The notes under the pieces are model-generated. The model was not told the origin of the DNA. It was given only the letters and a program-made list of their open reading frames with translations, and ran no database searches. A DNA stretch of 64,000 bases from Amycolatopsis sp. CA-126428. GTDB lineage: Bacteria; Actinomycetota; Actinomycetes; Mycobacteriales; Pseudonocardiaceae. Below, piece after piece: positions 27,107 to 36,084 of this stretch. Positions within the stretch are counted from its first letter, which is position 1. Each line of letters starts with the position of its first letter. The stretch spans positions 124,001 through 188,000 of the forward strand of contig NZ_PPHF01000019.1 in NCBI RefSeq assembly GCF_002904335.1, written 5' to 3'. The position numbers and the translations under genes were made by a program.

Positions 27107-28360
27107 GTGACCACTTCGAGCGCTGACCGGGCGTCGGCCCGGGACGTCCCGGACGGGACCCGGTGGCCGGGCCTGGCCACCCCGCCGCACTCCGCGCTGC
27201 GCGCGCGGATCGCCGCCGCGCTGTTCCGCCACGCGATCCGCCCGCTCGACGTCCGGGCGACCTTCCCGGACGGCACCGTGCTCGGCGCCGGCGGCCCGGA
27301 GGCACCCGAGATGCGGATCCTGCGCCCCGAGGCGTTCTTCCACCGCATGGGCGTCGACGCCAAGATCGGCTTCGGCGAGTCCTACATGGCCGGTGACTGG
27401 ACCGCCTCCGACCTGGCCGAGGTGCTCACGCCGTTCGCCGAGCGGATGGCCACGCTCGTGCCGCCGGTGCTGCAAAAGTTCCGCCGGCTCGCCGAGCGGA
27501 CGCAGCCGCCGTCCGAGGAGAACACCCTCGAGGGCGCGCGGGCGAACATCCACCGCCACTACGACCTGTCCAACGACCTGTTCGGCGCCTTCCTCGACGA
27601 GTCGATGACGTACTCCTCGGCGCTGTTCGGTCCCGGCGACGACCTCACCACCGCGCAGCACCGCAAGATCGACAGCGTGCTCGACTACGCCGGCGTCCGC
27701 GCCGGCAGCGACGTCCTCGAAATCGGTACCGGATGGGGTGAACTCGCCATCCGCGCCGCGGCCCGCGGCGCGCACGTGACGTCGCTGACCATTTCCGAGG
27801 AGCAACGCGCGCTGGCCACCGAACGCATCGCGGCGGCCGGGCTCTCCGACCGCGTCGAGGTGAAGCTGTGCGACTACCGCGAGTCGAGCGGCCGGTACGA
27901 CGCCGTGGTCAGCGTCGAGATGATCGAGGCCGTCGGCGCGTCCTATTGGCCGGCGTTCTACGCCACGATCGGGGACCGGCTGCGCCCGGGCGGGCGGTTC
28001 GGCCTGCAGGCCATCACGATGGACCACGACCGGATGATGGCGGCGTCACGCGCGTACGGCTGGGTCCACAAGTACATCTTCCCGGGCGGCCTCATCCCGT
28101 CGGTGCGGTCGATCGAGGAGGGCATCAAGGCGGACACCCGGCTCAAGCTGGCCGGGATGCGCGAGTTCGGCCAGGACTACGCGCGCACGCTACGGTGGTG
28201 GCGCGAACGGTTCCTGCACCGCTGGACCGACATCGCCGGGTTCGGGTTCGACGACGTCTTCCGCCGGATGTGGGAGTTCTACCTGGCCTATTCCGAGGCC
28301 GGGTTCCGGTCCGGGTACCTCAAGGTCCACCAGTTCGGCTACGAGGCGACCGGCCGGTAA
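27107..28360 (+). CDS. Cyclopropane-fatty-acyl-phospholipid synthase family methyltransferase
   Basis: A 417-residue S-adenosylmethionine enzyme of the CFA/mycolic acid cyclopropane synthase family, acting on unsaturated acyl chains of membrane lipids. SAM motif I is VLEIGTGWGELAIRAAARG (about residues 203-221); HYDLSNDLFGAFLDESMTYSSALF and the C-terminal WWRERFLHRW and YLKVHQFGY are family signatures. The GTG follows GGAGGGAG. The about 100-residue N-terminal region is also typical (MGVDAKIGFGESYMAGDW). Peripheral membrane action expected. Confidence 0.93.
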   Translation: MTTSSADRASARDVPDGTRWPGLATPPHSALRARIAAALFRHAIRPLDVRATFPDGTVLGAGGPEAPEMRILRPEAFFHRMGVDAKIGFGESYMAGDWTASDLAEVLTPFAERMATLVPPVLQKFRRLAERTQPPSEENTLEGARANIHRHYDLSNDLFGAFLDESMTYSSALFGPGDDLTTAQHRKIDSVLDYAGVRAGSDVLEIGTGWGELAIRAAARGAHVTSLTISEEQRALATERIAAAGLSDRVEVKLCDYRESSGRYDAVVSVEMIEAVGASYWPAFYATIGDRLRPGGRFGLQAITMDHDRMMAASRAYGWVHKYIFPGGLIPSVRSIEEGIKADTRLKLAGMREFGQDYARTLRWWRERFLHRWTDIAGFGFDDVFRRMWEFYLAYSEAGFRSGYLKVHQFGYEATGR

Positions 28361-28461
28361 CCGGTCGCGGCAACCCGACCCCGGTGCCGCACGTCCTCCT
28401 TTCGAGGACGTGCGGTGTACTGACGGCGACAGTTTGTCCGGATCGGGATTGGGTGATGGTG

Positions 28462-29667
28462 ATGACGTACCGTGGCGACGACGGCGGGCGCCGGATGCCG
28501 CCGCCCCGGCCGTCCGGCGGCCGCTCCCGGGACCACCAGCGCGCGCAGATGATGCCGCTGCCCGGGCGGGGCCGCAGCCCGTACGACGAGCGCACCCGCC
28601 CGATGGGCACCCGCGACCCCGAGTACGCCCCGCCCCCGCCGCCGCGGCAGGACCCGCCCGGCCGCCCGGCCCGGGACGACTACCCGCCGTCCCGGCCGCC
28701 GCGCCGGCGCCGCTGGAGCATCGGCAAGGTCCTGGGCGCCCTGGTGCTCGTGTTCGTCGTGTTCCTCGCCGGCATCTGGGTGTACCTCGAGTTCTCGATC
28801 AAGCGCGTCGACGCGCTGGAGGACTACTCCGGCCGCCCGGTGGCCGCGTCCGGCACCAACTGGCTGATCGTCGGCTCGGACAGCCGCGAAGGCCTGACCG
28901 CGGAGGACGAGGAGCGGCTCGCCACGGGCGACGTCGCCGCGGCGGGTGGCGGGCAGCGCACCGACACGATCATGGTCGCGCACCTGCCGGACAACAGCAC
29001 CAAGCCGACGCTGCTGTCGCTGCCGCGCGACTCGCAGGTGTCGATCCCCGGCCACGGCAAGAACAAGATCAACGCGGCGTTCTCGCTCGGCGGCCCGAAG
29101 CTGCTCGCGCAGACCGTCGAAGGCGCGACCGGCCTGCACATCGACCACTACGCGGAGATCGGCTTCGGCGGGTTCGCCAAGATCGTCGACGCGATCGGCG
29201 GCGTCGAGATGTGCATCGACAAGGACATGAACGACACGGTGACGGGGATCAGCATCAAGGCGGGCTGCCCCCAGACGCTCGACGGCCGGTCGGCGCTGGG
29301 CTTCGTCCGGATGCGCCACAGCGACGCGACGCCGCGGTCGGACCTCGACCGCGTCGCCAACCAGCGCAAGTTCATCGGCGCGCTGGTCAGCCAGATCGCC
29401 AGCCCCGGCACGCTGCTGAACCCGTTCGACTTCTTCCCGCTGCTGTCCTCGGCCCCGGACGCGCTGACCATGGATTCCGGCGACCACGTGCACAACCTCG
29501 CCGGCCTGGCGATCGCGATGCGCGGGATCTCCTCCGGCGGCGTGGTGACGACGACGGTGCCGGTGACCAGCGGGTCGGCGGAGAACTGGGACAAGGCCAA
29601 GTCGAAGCAGCTGTTCGACGCGCTGAAGAACGACGCCGAGGTCCCCGACAGCGTGATCGTGAATTGA
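28462..29667 (+). CDS. LytR-CpsA-Psr (LCP) family cell-wall glycopolymer ligase
   Basis: A 401-residue type II membrane protein. A long Pro/Arg-rich cytoplasmic tail (about 1-85) is followed by one membrane helix (LGALVLVFVVFLAGIWVYLEF, about 90-110) and an extracytoplasmic LCP domain (NWLIVGSDSREG, QRTDTIMVAHL, TLLSLPRDSQV, INAAFSLGG, RMRHSD, RSDLDRVANQRKFI). LCP enzymes attach lipid-linked glycopolymers such as arabinogalactan to peptidoglycan. ATG at 28462 or two codons upstream at 28456 are both possible; no clear ribosome site separates them. Confidence 0.93.
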   Translation: MTYRGDDGGRRMPPPRPSGGRSRDHQRAQMMPLPGRGRSPYDERTRPMGTRDPEYAPPPPPRQDPPGRPARDDYPPSRPPRRRRWSIGKVLGALVLVFVVFLAGIWVYLEFSIKRVDALEDYSGRPVAASGTNWLIVGSDSREGLTAEDEERLATGDVAAAGGGQRTDTIMVAHLPDNSTKPTLLSLPRDSQVSIPGHGKNKINAAFSLGGPKLLAQTVEGATGLHIDHYAEIGFGGFAKIVDAIGGVEMCIDKDMNDTVTGISIKAGCPQTLDGRSALGFVRMRHSDATPRSDLDRVANQRKFIGALVSQIASPGTLLNPFDFFPLLSSAPDALTMDSGDHVHNLAGLAIAMRGISSGGVVTTTVPVTSGSAENWDKAKSKQLFDALKNDAEVPDSVIVN

Positions 29668-29696
29668 TTCGCGCGTGACGTCCCGGCCGGGGCACC

Positions 29697-30236
29697 ATGA
29701 GCTGCATGGAAACCCCGGCCGAGACCTACCGCGAAGGTGACCTGACGCTGACCCGCTGGCACCCGGGCGACCGGACGACGCTGACCACGGTCGTCAGCGG
29801 CTCACTGGCGCACCTGAGGCCGTTCCTCATCTGGGTCGCCGACGGGTACACCGACGACGACTCGGCGGAGTTCCTGCGGCGCACCGCGAAGCACTGGGAG
29901 AGCGGCGAAGCGTACGACTACGCGTTGCGGCTGGGCTCGGAAGTGGCCGGCGGCATCGGCGTGATGACCCGCGACGGCGGCGTCGAGATCGGCTACTGGC
30001 TCGCGGCCGGTTTCGCCGGCCGCGGCTTGATGACCCGGGCCGTCACGCTGCTGACGGAGGAGGCGTTCCGCCTCGGCGCCGGGTACGTCGAGATCAAGCA
30101 CGACGAGCGGAACGTCCGAAGTGGAGCGGTGCCCGCGCGCCTCGGCTTCACCCGGGTGCGCTCGGAACCGGCGGAGAAGCCGCTGGCCCCGGCGTGCACG
30201 GGCACCAACCACGTGTGGCGGCTCGTTCCCCGCTAG
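29697..30236 (+). CDS. GNAT N-acetyltransferase, RimJ/RimL-like
   Basis: A 179-residue acetyl-CoA-dependent transferase. Motif A region EIGYWLAAGFAGRGLMTRAVTLLTEEAF and the following IKHDERNVRSGAVPARLGFTRV fit RimJ/RimL-type GNATs that acetylate protein N-termini or small amines. The conserved Asn of the family is within DERNVRS. Either ATG (29697 or 29706) may start it. It is convergent with the peroxiredoxin gene, and CTAG supplies both stops. Confidence 0.85.
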   Translation: MSCMETPAETYREGDLTLTRWHPGDRTTLTTVVSGSLAHLRPFLIWVADGYTDDDSAEFLRRTAKHWESGEAYDYALRLGSEVAGGIGVMTRDGGVEIGYWLAAGFAGRGLMTRAVTLLTEEAFRLGAGYVEIKHDERNVRSGAVPARLGFTRVRSEPAEKPLAPACTGTNHVWRLVPR

Positions 30237-30694
30237 GAGACCTTGTTCCGCTCCCGCAGCGCCTTGAGCGCCTCGTCGGCGTGGACGGTGAAGTTCAGCT
30301 CGCTCTTGATCTTCGCGATGATCTTCCGGTCTTCGCCGATGACGAAGGTGGCGCGCTTGGTGTGCAGCGGCAGGAGTTTCCGCCACACGCCGAACTGCTT
30401 CGCGACCTCACCCTCCACATCGGACAGGAGCGGGTAGTCGAAGCCGTTGGCGGCCGAGAAGGCCCGCTGCTTGGTGATGGCGTCCGGGCTGATCCCGACG
30501 CGGTGCGCGCCGACCGCCGCGAACTCCGCCGCGAGGTCGCGGAAGTGGCAGCTTTCGGCGGTGCAGCCCCCGGTCATCGCGGCCGGGTAGAAGAACAGGA
30601 CCACGGGCCCGGTGGCGAGGAAGTCCGAGAGCGTGCGCTCCTGGCCCTCGTCGTCGGGCAGCGTGAAATCGGGGGCGAGGTCTCCGGCGTCCAT
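30233..30694 (-). CDS. bcp: Peroxiredoxin, BCP/PrxQ type
   Basis: A 153-residue thiol peroxidase that reduces hydrogen peroxide and alkyl hydroperoxides in the cytoplasm, recycled by thioredoxin. The active site reads PAAMTGGCTAESC: peroxidatic Cys44 in the PxxxTxxC motif and a second Cys at 49, the five-residue spacing of atypical 2-Cys PrxQ. AAAGGA precedes the ATG. It stops on CTAG shared with the convergent GNAT gene. Confidence 0.92.
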   Translation of the reverse strand: MDAGDLAPDFTLPDDEGQERTLSDFLATGPVVLFFYPAAMTGGCTAESCHFRDLAAEFAAVGAHRVGISPDAITKQRAFSAANGFDYPLLSDVEGEVAKQFGVWRKLLPLHTKRATFVIGEDRKIIAKIKSELNFTVHADEALKALRERNKVS

Positions 30695-30814
30695 GGACGT
30701 CCTTTCTCGTCGGCGGTAGAACCCATCCTGCCGGGTCTTCGGAGCCGTCGCTTCGCCGGCTTGGTCGTGCCTGCTGGTTGCGTGGTTTCCCCGCTCCTCG
30801 TCCTTGATTGTTCG

Positions 30815-30896
30815 ACACCGGAGACCCGGCCTCAAGGGCGCCTTCGGCGTCGCTTCGCGATGGGCAAGCCCACCCTTGACCCCGGCTCTCCGGTGT
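30815..30896. repeat. Imperfect inverted repeat
   Basis: Arms of 23 bases (30815-30837 and 30874-30896) match at 20 positions; the outer ends are ACACCGGAGA and its complement. A smaller CGCC-TT-GGCG type hairpin lies near 30838-30850. Location in a gene-poor gap suggests a structured non-coding element of unknown role. Confidence 0.6.
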
Positions 30897-30962
30897 TGAC
30901 TGCGGCGGGGACGAGGGGCGGGGAGGTGTAGGGCGGGTGGTTGAGTTCTGAGGGCGGGTGCC

Positions 30963-31062
30963 GGTTGAGGGCCGGCTGGTCCGGTCGGGTGGGTGGGTGC
31001 GGTTGGGGGCCGGCTGGTCCGGTCGGGTGGGTGGGTGCGGTTGAGGGCCGGGGCTGGCCCGG
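30963..31062. repeat. 38-bp tandem repeat, two full units and part of a third
   Basis: Units 30963-31000 and 31001-31038 differ at one base (GGTTGAGGG versus GGTTGGGGG), and the third begins GGTTGAGGGCCGG at 31039 and decays. The G-rich strand is plus. It ends 15 bases from the stop of the minus-strand gene. Confidence 0.75.
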
Positions 31063-31077
31063 CAGGCGGTGGTTCGC

Positions 31078-32931
31078 TCAGGTTCGTGGGTGGCGGGCGA
31101 TCATCTCGTCGACCTCGTCGCCCGTTGCCGAATCCGCCACGAACGGGCCGCGGGCCGCGATCACCCCGAGCTGGCGGAGCCGGGCCGCCTGCTCGTGCGT
31201 GCGGACTCCCTCCGCTCCCACCCGCAGGTGCAGCTCGCGGGCCCGGGTGATCAGCTGCGTCAAGTGGCGCAGGTCGGGCTCCGCCGGGTCGTCCGTGTCG
31301 AGCGCGTCGACCACCGGGCCCGAGAGGATCACGTGCCGCACCGGGAGGCGGTGCTGGGGGATCAGCTCCAGGTCCGCCGACCCCGAGATCGTCAGCACCA
31401 GCTGGGCGCCCAGGTCGGCCAGGACCGCCAGGGAGTCCAGGACCTCGCCGCGGGGGTCGAGCATCGAGTCGCGGTCCGTGCACAGCCTCAGTGCCCGTGC
31501 CGGGAGCTCGTGCTTGTCCAGCTGCTCCTTCACCAGCAGCACCAGGTCCGGGTCGATGGCCAGCCGGGCCGGGAGCCGCACGCAGACGTCCGGTGCCGCG
31601 TCGCCCAGGTGCGTGCGCCAGCGGGCCGTGGCCGCCAGGGATTCGGCGAGGAGCCAGCGGCCCAGCGGGACCGTCATGCCTGTGGTCTGGGCGAGCGGGT
31701 AGAACTCGTCGGAGCCGAGCTCGCCCTTCTCCGGGTGGTTCCAGCGCAGCCCGGCGTTGACCGCGGCGAGCTCGTCCGGCCGGGACAGCTTCACCGTGGG
31801 CTGGTAGACGAGCGAGAACTCGCCGTTCTCCAGCGCGCCGGCGATGACCGCGCCCAGCTGGTAGCGGCCGCGGTCGCGGGCGTCCAGCTCCGGGTCGAAC
31901 AGCATCCACTGCGCCTTGCCGGCCTCCTTGGCCCGGTGCAGCGCGATCTCCGCCGCCCGCAGCAGTTCCGCGGCGCCGCCCTCGACCGCGGCGCGCACGA
32001 CGATGCCCGCGCTCGCGCTGACGCCGATGCCGTGCCCGCCCAGGTAGATCGGCTCGTTGAGGTCCTCCAGGGCCCGCTCGACCAGCCGGACGACCTCGGT
32101 CGCCGCCAGCTCGCCGCGCAGCAGCACCGCGAAGCCGTCGCCGGACAACCGGGCGACGAACCCGTCGTGGTGGCCGGTGAACACCGCCGAAAGCTTGCTG
32201 GCGACCCCGCGCAGCACCTGGTCGCCGACGCCGGCGCCGAGACCGTCGTTGATCACCTTGAAGCCGTCGACGTCGAGGTAGATCAGCGCGATGTCGTCGC
32301 GCGCGCCGGCGCCGAGCGCGGCTTCGAGCTTGGTGGTGAACGACGACGCGTTCGGCAGCCCGGTCAGCGGGTCGTGCACGTTCTGGTGCAGCAGCCGCTC
32401 CTGCAGCAGGTGCAGCTCGTTGGCGTCCGACACCATCAGCACCGGGTAGACCGAGCCGGGCCGGTCGCCGGGCAGCCGGGCGAGCGTCACGTCGGTCCAG
32501 AGCTGCCCGTCTTCGGTGTGGTCGAGCAGCATCCGCTCCTGGTAGCGGTCGCGGCCCGTGCGCACCTGCTCCAAGCCCGCCTTGAGCCGCGAGACGTCGT
32601 GGTCGGTCGAGCCGAGGTCGGTGATGTGCCTGCCCCGCAACCGTTCCGGCGAGCAGCCGAGCAGCTGGCCGAGGGCGAGGTTCGCCTCCACGATGGCGCC
32701 GTCGGGGTCGGCCAGCGCGATCCCCATCGGCGACGCGGCGTACAGCGCGGTGAACCGCAGCAGCGCGCCGTCGTGCTGCGAGCCGGCTTGGTCGACGGCT
32801 TCGTTCGCGACTTCGAGCAGCAGGGCCTCGAGCTCCTCCGGGGGAAGCGTTACTCCTTTGGTGTCGGCCAACGTCGCCGCCCACCGGCGCGCCACGTCCA
32901 GTAGCCCTGACGCGGCACCGGGTTCAGGCAC
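31078..32931 (-). CDS. PAS-GGDEF-EAL protein with both catalytic motifs degenerate
   Basis: A 617-residue soluble protein. An N-terminal helical region, a PAS domain (ALYAASPMGIALADPDGAIVEANLALGQLLG), a GGDEF-like domain and an EAL-like domain follow in order. The cyclase signature is SGDGF instead of GG(D/E)EF, although YLDVDGFKVIND is kept. EALLRW is NAGLRW, and the EAL metal residues are mostly absent. It is therefore more likely a c-di-GMP sensor or scaffold than an enzyme. GTG is chosen because GAGG lies six bases upstream; the frame opens further at 32994. Confidence 0.88.
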   Translation of the reverse strand: MPEPGAASGLLDVARRWAATLADTKGVTLPPEELEALLLEVANEAVDQAGSQHDGALLRFTALYAASPMGIALADPDGAIVEANLALGQLLGCSPERLRGRHITDLGSTDHDVSRLKAGLEQVRTGRDRYQERMLLDHTEDGQLWTDVTLARLPGDRPGSVYPVLMVSDANELHLLQERLLHQNVHDPLTGLPNASSFTTKLEAALGAGARDDIALIYLDVDGFKVINDGLGAGVGDQVLRGVASKLSAVFTGHHDGFVARLSGDGFAVLLRGELAATEVVRLVERALEDLNEPIYLGGHGIGVSASAGIVVRAAVEGGAAELLRAAEIALHRAKEAGKAQWMLFDPELDARDRGRYQLGAVIAGALENGEFSLVYQPTVKLSRPDELAAVNAGLRWNHPEKGELGSDEFYPLAQTTGMTVPLGRWLLAESLAATARWRTHLGDAAPDVCVRLPARLAIDPDLVLLVKEQLDKHELPARALRLCTDRDSMLDPRGEVLDSLAVLADLGAQLVLTISGSADLELIPQHRLPVRHVILSGPVVDALDTDDPAEPDLRHLTQLITRARELHLRVGAEGVRTHEQAARLRQLGVIAARGPFVADSATGDEVDEMIARHPRT

Positions 32932-33085
32932 ACTCCACCTCTTCACGCACAGGTATGGCCAGGTCGGACACGGTGTCGGGGATCGTGAAGCCACACCAGG
33001 CAGCCTTCGCCCACGATCGATGCCACGCCATCATGTGCGTAACGGGGTGTCTACCGGCTGAACGAGTGAACGAATCTCCACAAAC

Positions 33086-33102
33086 GGTAACTTTTCGTTA
33101 CC
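33086..33102. promoter_or_regulatory. Inverted repeat GGTAAC-N5-GTTACC
   Basis: Perfect 6-base arms with a TTTTC spacer, in the 201-bp gap between the P450 stop and the start of the PAS-GGDEF-EAL gene, about 155 bases upstream of that gene. It could be an operator for the minus-strand gene; no known regulator site was recognised. Confidence 0.4.
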
Positions 33103-33132
33103 TAGTGTATGCGGTGGTGGACGGATGCCGGG

Positions 33133-34593
33133 TCAGCGGGGGGTCAAGTGGACCGGCAGACCGTCCGCCGGCACCGGTAGCGAGACGTAGTCCCAGCGCG
33201 CGGTGTAACTCTCCGGAACCGACCAGCGGTACGCCCGCAGCAGTTCGTGCATCAGCAACTTCACCTCGAGACCGCCGAAGTGCAGCCCGATGCACTTGTG
33301 CGCGCCGCCGCCGAACGGCATCCACGCCATCCGGTGCGACTTGTCCTCGCGCCGCGGTTCGGCGAAGCGTTCCGGGTCGAACGCGAAGGGGTTCGTCCAG
33401 CACTCGGGCGCGAAGTGGTTGACCGTGGGCGAGACGCCGACCAGGGTGCCCGCCGGGATGTAGTGGCCGAGCACTTCGGTGTCCTTGACGGTCTGGCGGG
33501 TCAGCGACGGCACCGGCGCGACCAGCCGCAGCGCCTCCTTCATCACGAGGTCGAGGGTCTCCAGCCGCTCCAGCGCCGCGATGTCGGGCAGGTCGTCGCC
33601 CAGGGCCAGGGACTCCGCGCGGGCGCGTTCCTGCCATTCCGGGTGCTTGGCCAGGTAGTAGGCCATGGCGCTGCTGGTGATGGTCGTCGTGTCGTGCGCG
33701 GCCATCATCAGGAAGATCATGTGGTTGACGACGTCGGTGTCGGAGAACCGGTCGCCGTCCTCGGTGGTGGCCTGGCAGAGCGCGGCGAACAGGTCGTCGC
33801 CGCCCGAACGTCGTTTGGCGGGCAGGTTTTCGCCGAAGTAGCGCTCGAGGACCTTCCGGCCGTGCAGCCCGGCCGACCAGCGCCCGCCCGGCACCGGGAA
33901 GCGCACGAAGGCGGTACCGGCCCGCACCGAGCTGACGAACGCGCGGTTGATCCGGGCCGCGTCGCCGCCGCTGCGCATGCCCATGAACACGCGGGTCGCG
34001 ACGTCGAGGGTCAGCTGCTTGAGCGCCCAGTACAGCCGCGGCCGCTCGCTCGAGCCCCAGCTCGCGACGCCTTCGCGCAGCGCGGGCCCCATTTCGCCGA
34101 CGTAGCCGGCCAGCCGCGGGCGCGTGAAGGCCTCCTGCATGATCCGGCGGTGCAGGTGGTGCTCGCCGAAGTCCATCAGCATCAAGCCGCGCTCGAAGAA
34201 CTTCTCGATGAAGAACTTCCAGCCCTCCTGCGAGAACGCCTTGTCCTTGTTGACGAGCGCGATCTGCGTGGCGTCGGGCCCGGACAGCGCGACGATCCGG
34301 CGGCCGAACCCGCCGGTCCACGACACGGGGCCGTAGAGCTCGTAGCGGCGAAGCCCGAACGCCGGGCCGAAACGCATCATCTCGAGCATGTGCCCGACCA
34401 GCGGCGGCCCTTCGTCGCCGAGCACCGGCTTGAGGCCGCTGCCCGCGGGCGGCGCCGCGAGTTCCTTGACGGGCCACCGCGACCGGAGCCAGCGTTCATC
34501 GACCTTGGGCGGCAGGGGGAGTGCGGTCAGCGTCGGAACGCGTTCGCGCAGCGCTTCGGCGGCTCGGCTCACGGTGCCCGGCAAAGTGACCAC
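33133..34593 (-). CDS. Cytochrome P450
   Basis: A 486-residue haem monooxygenase. The I-helix oxygen groove is MAAHDTTTI, the ExxR is KEALR, PERF is present (FDPERFAEP), and the haem loop FGGGAHKCIGLHF carries the thiolate Cys434. It is longer than typical soluble actinomycete P450s (about 400) and resembles the CYP51/CYP120-like group in layout, so sterol- or retinoid-like substrates are possible but unproven. The GTG opening the frame abuts AGGAGG; a TTG three codons later has better spacing. No ferredoxin gene is adjacent. Confidence 0.92.
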   Translation of the reverse strand: MVTLPGTVSRAAEALRERVPTLTALPLPPKVDERWLRSRWPVKELAAPPAGSGLKPVLGDEGPPLVGHMLEMMRFGPAFGLRRYELYGPVSWTGGFGRRIVALSGPDATQIALVNKDKAFSQEGWKFFIEKFFERGLMLMDFGEHHLHRRIMQEAFTRPRLAGYVGEMGPALREGVASWGSSERPRLYWALKQLTLDVATRVFMGMRSGGDAARINRAFVSSVRAGTAFVRFPVPGGRWSAGLHGRKVLERYFGENLPAKRRSGGDDLFAALCQATTEDGDRFSDTDVVNHMIFLMMAAHDTTTITSSAMAYYLAKHPEWQERARAESLALGDDLPDIAALERLETLDLVMKEALRLVAPVPSLTRQTVKDTEVLGHYIPAGTLVGVSPTVNHFAPECWTNPFAFDPERFAEPRREDKSHRMAWMPFGGGAHKCIGLHFGGLEVKLLMHELLRAYRWSVPESYTARWDYVSLPVPADGLPVHLTPR

Positions 34594-34611
34594 CTCCTGC
34601 GTCGAGATCGG

Positions 34612-35580
34612 CTACACCTTCACGATGCCCTCTTGTTGACGGTCTGACAACACCTGGGCGGACGTCCTTTCGGGTGGACCGTGGCGGAACTCGCTGGGGG
34701 TCACGCCGCGGACCCGTTTGAACGCCGCGCTGAAGCCGAACGGGTCGGCGTACCCCACGGCACGGGCCACCTCCGCGACGGTCGCGTCCGGCCGCTCGGC
34801 CAGCAGGTCCGCCGCGAGCGCCATCCGGCGCCGGGTCAGGTAGGTCAGGGGTGGTTCGCCGACCAGCTCGGCGAACCGCTTGGCCAGGGTCGAGCGGGAA
34901 ACCCCGGCACGCGCGGCCAGCGCGGCGACCGTCCACGGCGCCGCGGGCTCGTCGTGCAGCAGGCGCAGCGCGGGGCCGGCCACCGGGTCGCGCTGGGCGC
35001 TCCACCACGCCGGGGGTTCGCCGCCGGGCCGGTCGAACCACTCGCGCAAGGTGCAGACGAGCATCCAGTCGAGCAGCCGGTCGAGCACCACCTGCTGCCC
35101 GGGCGTGTCGGTGGCGACCTCGGCGGCGAGGTGGTCCAGGACGGCGTCGCCGGTGCCCCCGCCGCCGACGCGCAGCACGGCGGGCAGGGCGTCCAGCAGT
35201 GGGCGGCTGACCTCCCCGCCGGCCGGGTAGGCGCCCACGATCAGCGTGGTCGGTCCCTCGCCGTCGTCGCGCCAGCCGCGGCGGTACCGCGTCCCGCCCA
35301 GTTCCGGTGCGGCGCAGTACTCGCCGTACGCGACGGGCTCGGCGGCCGTGCCGATTTCGTCGACGAAGGTGAACGTCTCCGGGCCGCGCACGACGACGGT
35401 GTCGTAGGCGCGCAGCGGCTCGGGGGCGCCCCGCTCGGGGACGATCCAGCCGCCGCCGGAAAGCACGGTGCACAGGGTGAGCGGCGCGCCGTCGACGAAG
35501 TGCAGCGAAAACGGGGGCGACAGGGCCGAGCTGCCGAACAGCGAGCCGTGGGCCCGCACGCCGCGGAAGAGGTCGTCCAC
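34612..35580 (-). CDS. AraC family transcriptional regulator, cupin N-terminus
   Basis: A 322-residue regulator. The N-terminal cupin_6-type sensor (LHFVDGAPLTLCTVLSGGGWIV, then a charged RGPETFTFVDE) precedes two C-terminal HTHs (WTVAALAARAGVSRSTLAKRFAELVGEPPLTYLTRRRM and VAEVARAVGYADPFGFSAAFKRVRGVTPSEFR). It lies immediately upstream of the P450 gene on the same strand with an 18-bp gap, so it may be co-transcribed with it or control it. Confidence 0.9.
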   Translation of the reverse strand: MDDLFRGVRAHGSLFGSSALSPPFSLHFVDGAPLTLCTVLSGGGWIVPERGAPEPLRAYDTVVVRGPETFTFVDEIGTAAEPVAYGEYCAAPELGGTRYRRGWRDDGEGPTTLIVGAYPAGGEVSRPLLDALPAVLRVGGGGTGDAVLDHLAAEVATDTPGQQVVLDRLLDWMLVCTLREWFDRPGGEPPAWWSAQRDPVAGPALRLLHDEPAAPWTVAALAARAGVSRSTLAKRFAELVGEPPLTYLTRRRMALAADLLAERPDATVAEVARAVGYADPFGFSAAFKRVRGVTPSEFRHGPPERTSAQVLSDRQQEGIVKV

Positions 35581-35662
35581 GCCCTCGAGATTAGACGAAT
35601 GGACAGGGAATCCGGTTTCTCACCCATGGGATCGTCCGGATGCACCCGGTTGAATGGAGGTC

Positions 35663-36067
35663 ATGACCGCACTGACTTCCGACGACCTCGAGTTCCTCCA
35701 GCGCCCGTTGCACGGCTTCCTGACCGTCTCCGCCGGCGAGCCCCGCCCGGTGTGGTTCGAAGCCACCGGCGACGGCCTCATCCAGCTGTTCACCGAACCG
35801 GACGCGCTCAAAGTTCGCCGCGCGCGCCGCGACCCGCGGGCGTCGATCGTGGTCGCGGCGCCGGTGGGGGAGCGGGAACGGTGGGTGTCGGTGACGGGCC
35901 GGGTTTCGGTGGAACCCGGCGGCGCCCACGACCTCGCCGCCCGCCTGGCGGCCCGGTACTGGGATCTCGACGACCCGGTGCGCGCCGCCGACCTGGAAGC
36001 GATTCTGAAGGGCGACCTGCTGCGCCTGGTGATCCACCCGGAAACCGTGCGCCGCTACGCCTACTGA
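35663..36067 (+). CDS. PPOX-class flavin/F420-binding split-barrel protein
   Basis: A 134-residue protein of the pyridoxamine-phosphate-oxidase-like split barrel. GFLTVSAGEPRPVWFEATGDGLIQLFTEPDALKVRRARRDPRASIVVAAP is the typical core, followed by WVSVTGRVSV and GDLLRLVIHPETVRRYAY. Such proteins bind F420 or FMN and reduce small molecules. ATG 35663 follows GGAGG by two bases; ATG 35654 is the alternative. Confidence 0.85.
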   Translation: MTALTSDDLEFLQRPLHGFLTVSAGEPRPVWFEATGDGLIQLFTEPDALKVRRARRDPRASIVVAAPVGERERWVSVTGRVSVEPGGAHDLAARLAARYWDLDDPVRAADLEAILKGDLLRLVIHPETVRRYAY

Positions 36068-36084
36068 CGGGAGACGATGCCGAC

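Larger units (their letters stand above)
30695..31077. other. Intergenic region with repeats between bcp and the PAS-GGDEF-EAL gene
   Basis: No credible gene. It holds an imperfect long inverted repeat and a 38-bp tandem repeat (listed separately). The part nearest 30695-30740 should contain the bcp promoter, but no clear -10/-35 was recognised. Confidence 0.5.

Noticed and set aside
30963..31062. CRISPR-like array
   Set aside because: The 38-bp units are directly tandem without variable spacers, and no cas gene is near.
34572..34593. Frameshift or wrong start in the P450 gene
   Set aside because: The abutting ribosome site first suggested an error, but a TTG three codons in restores normal spacing and the protein is intact through the haem loop.
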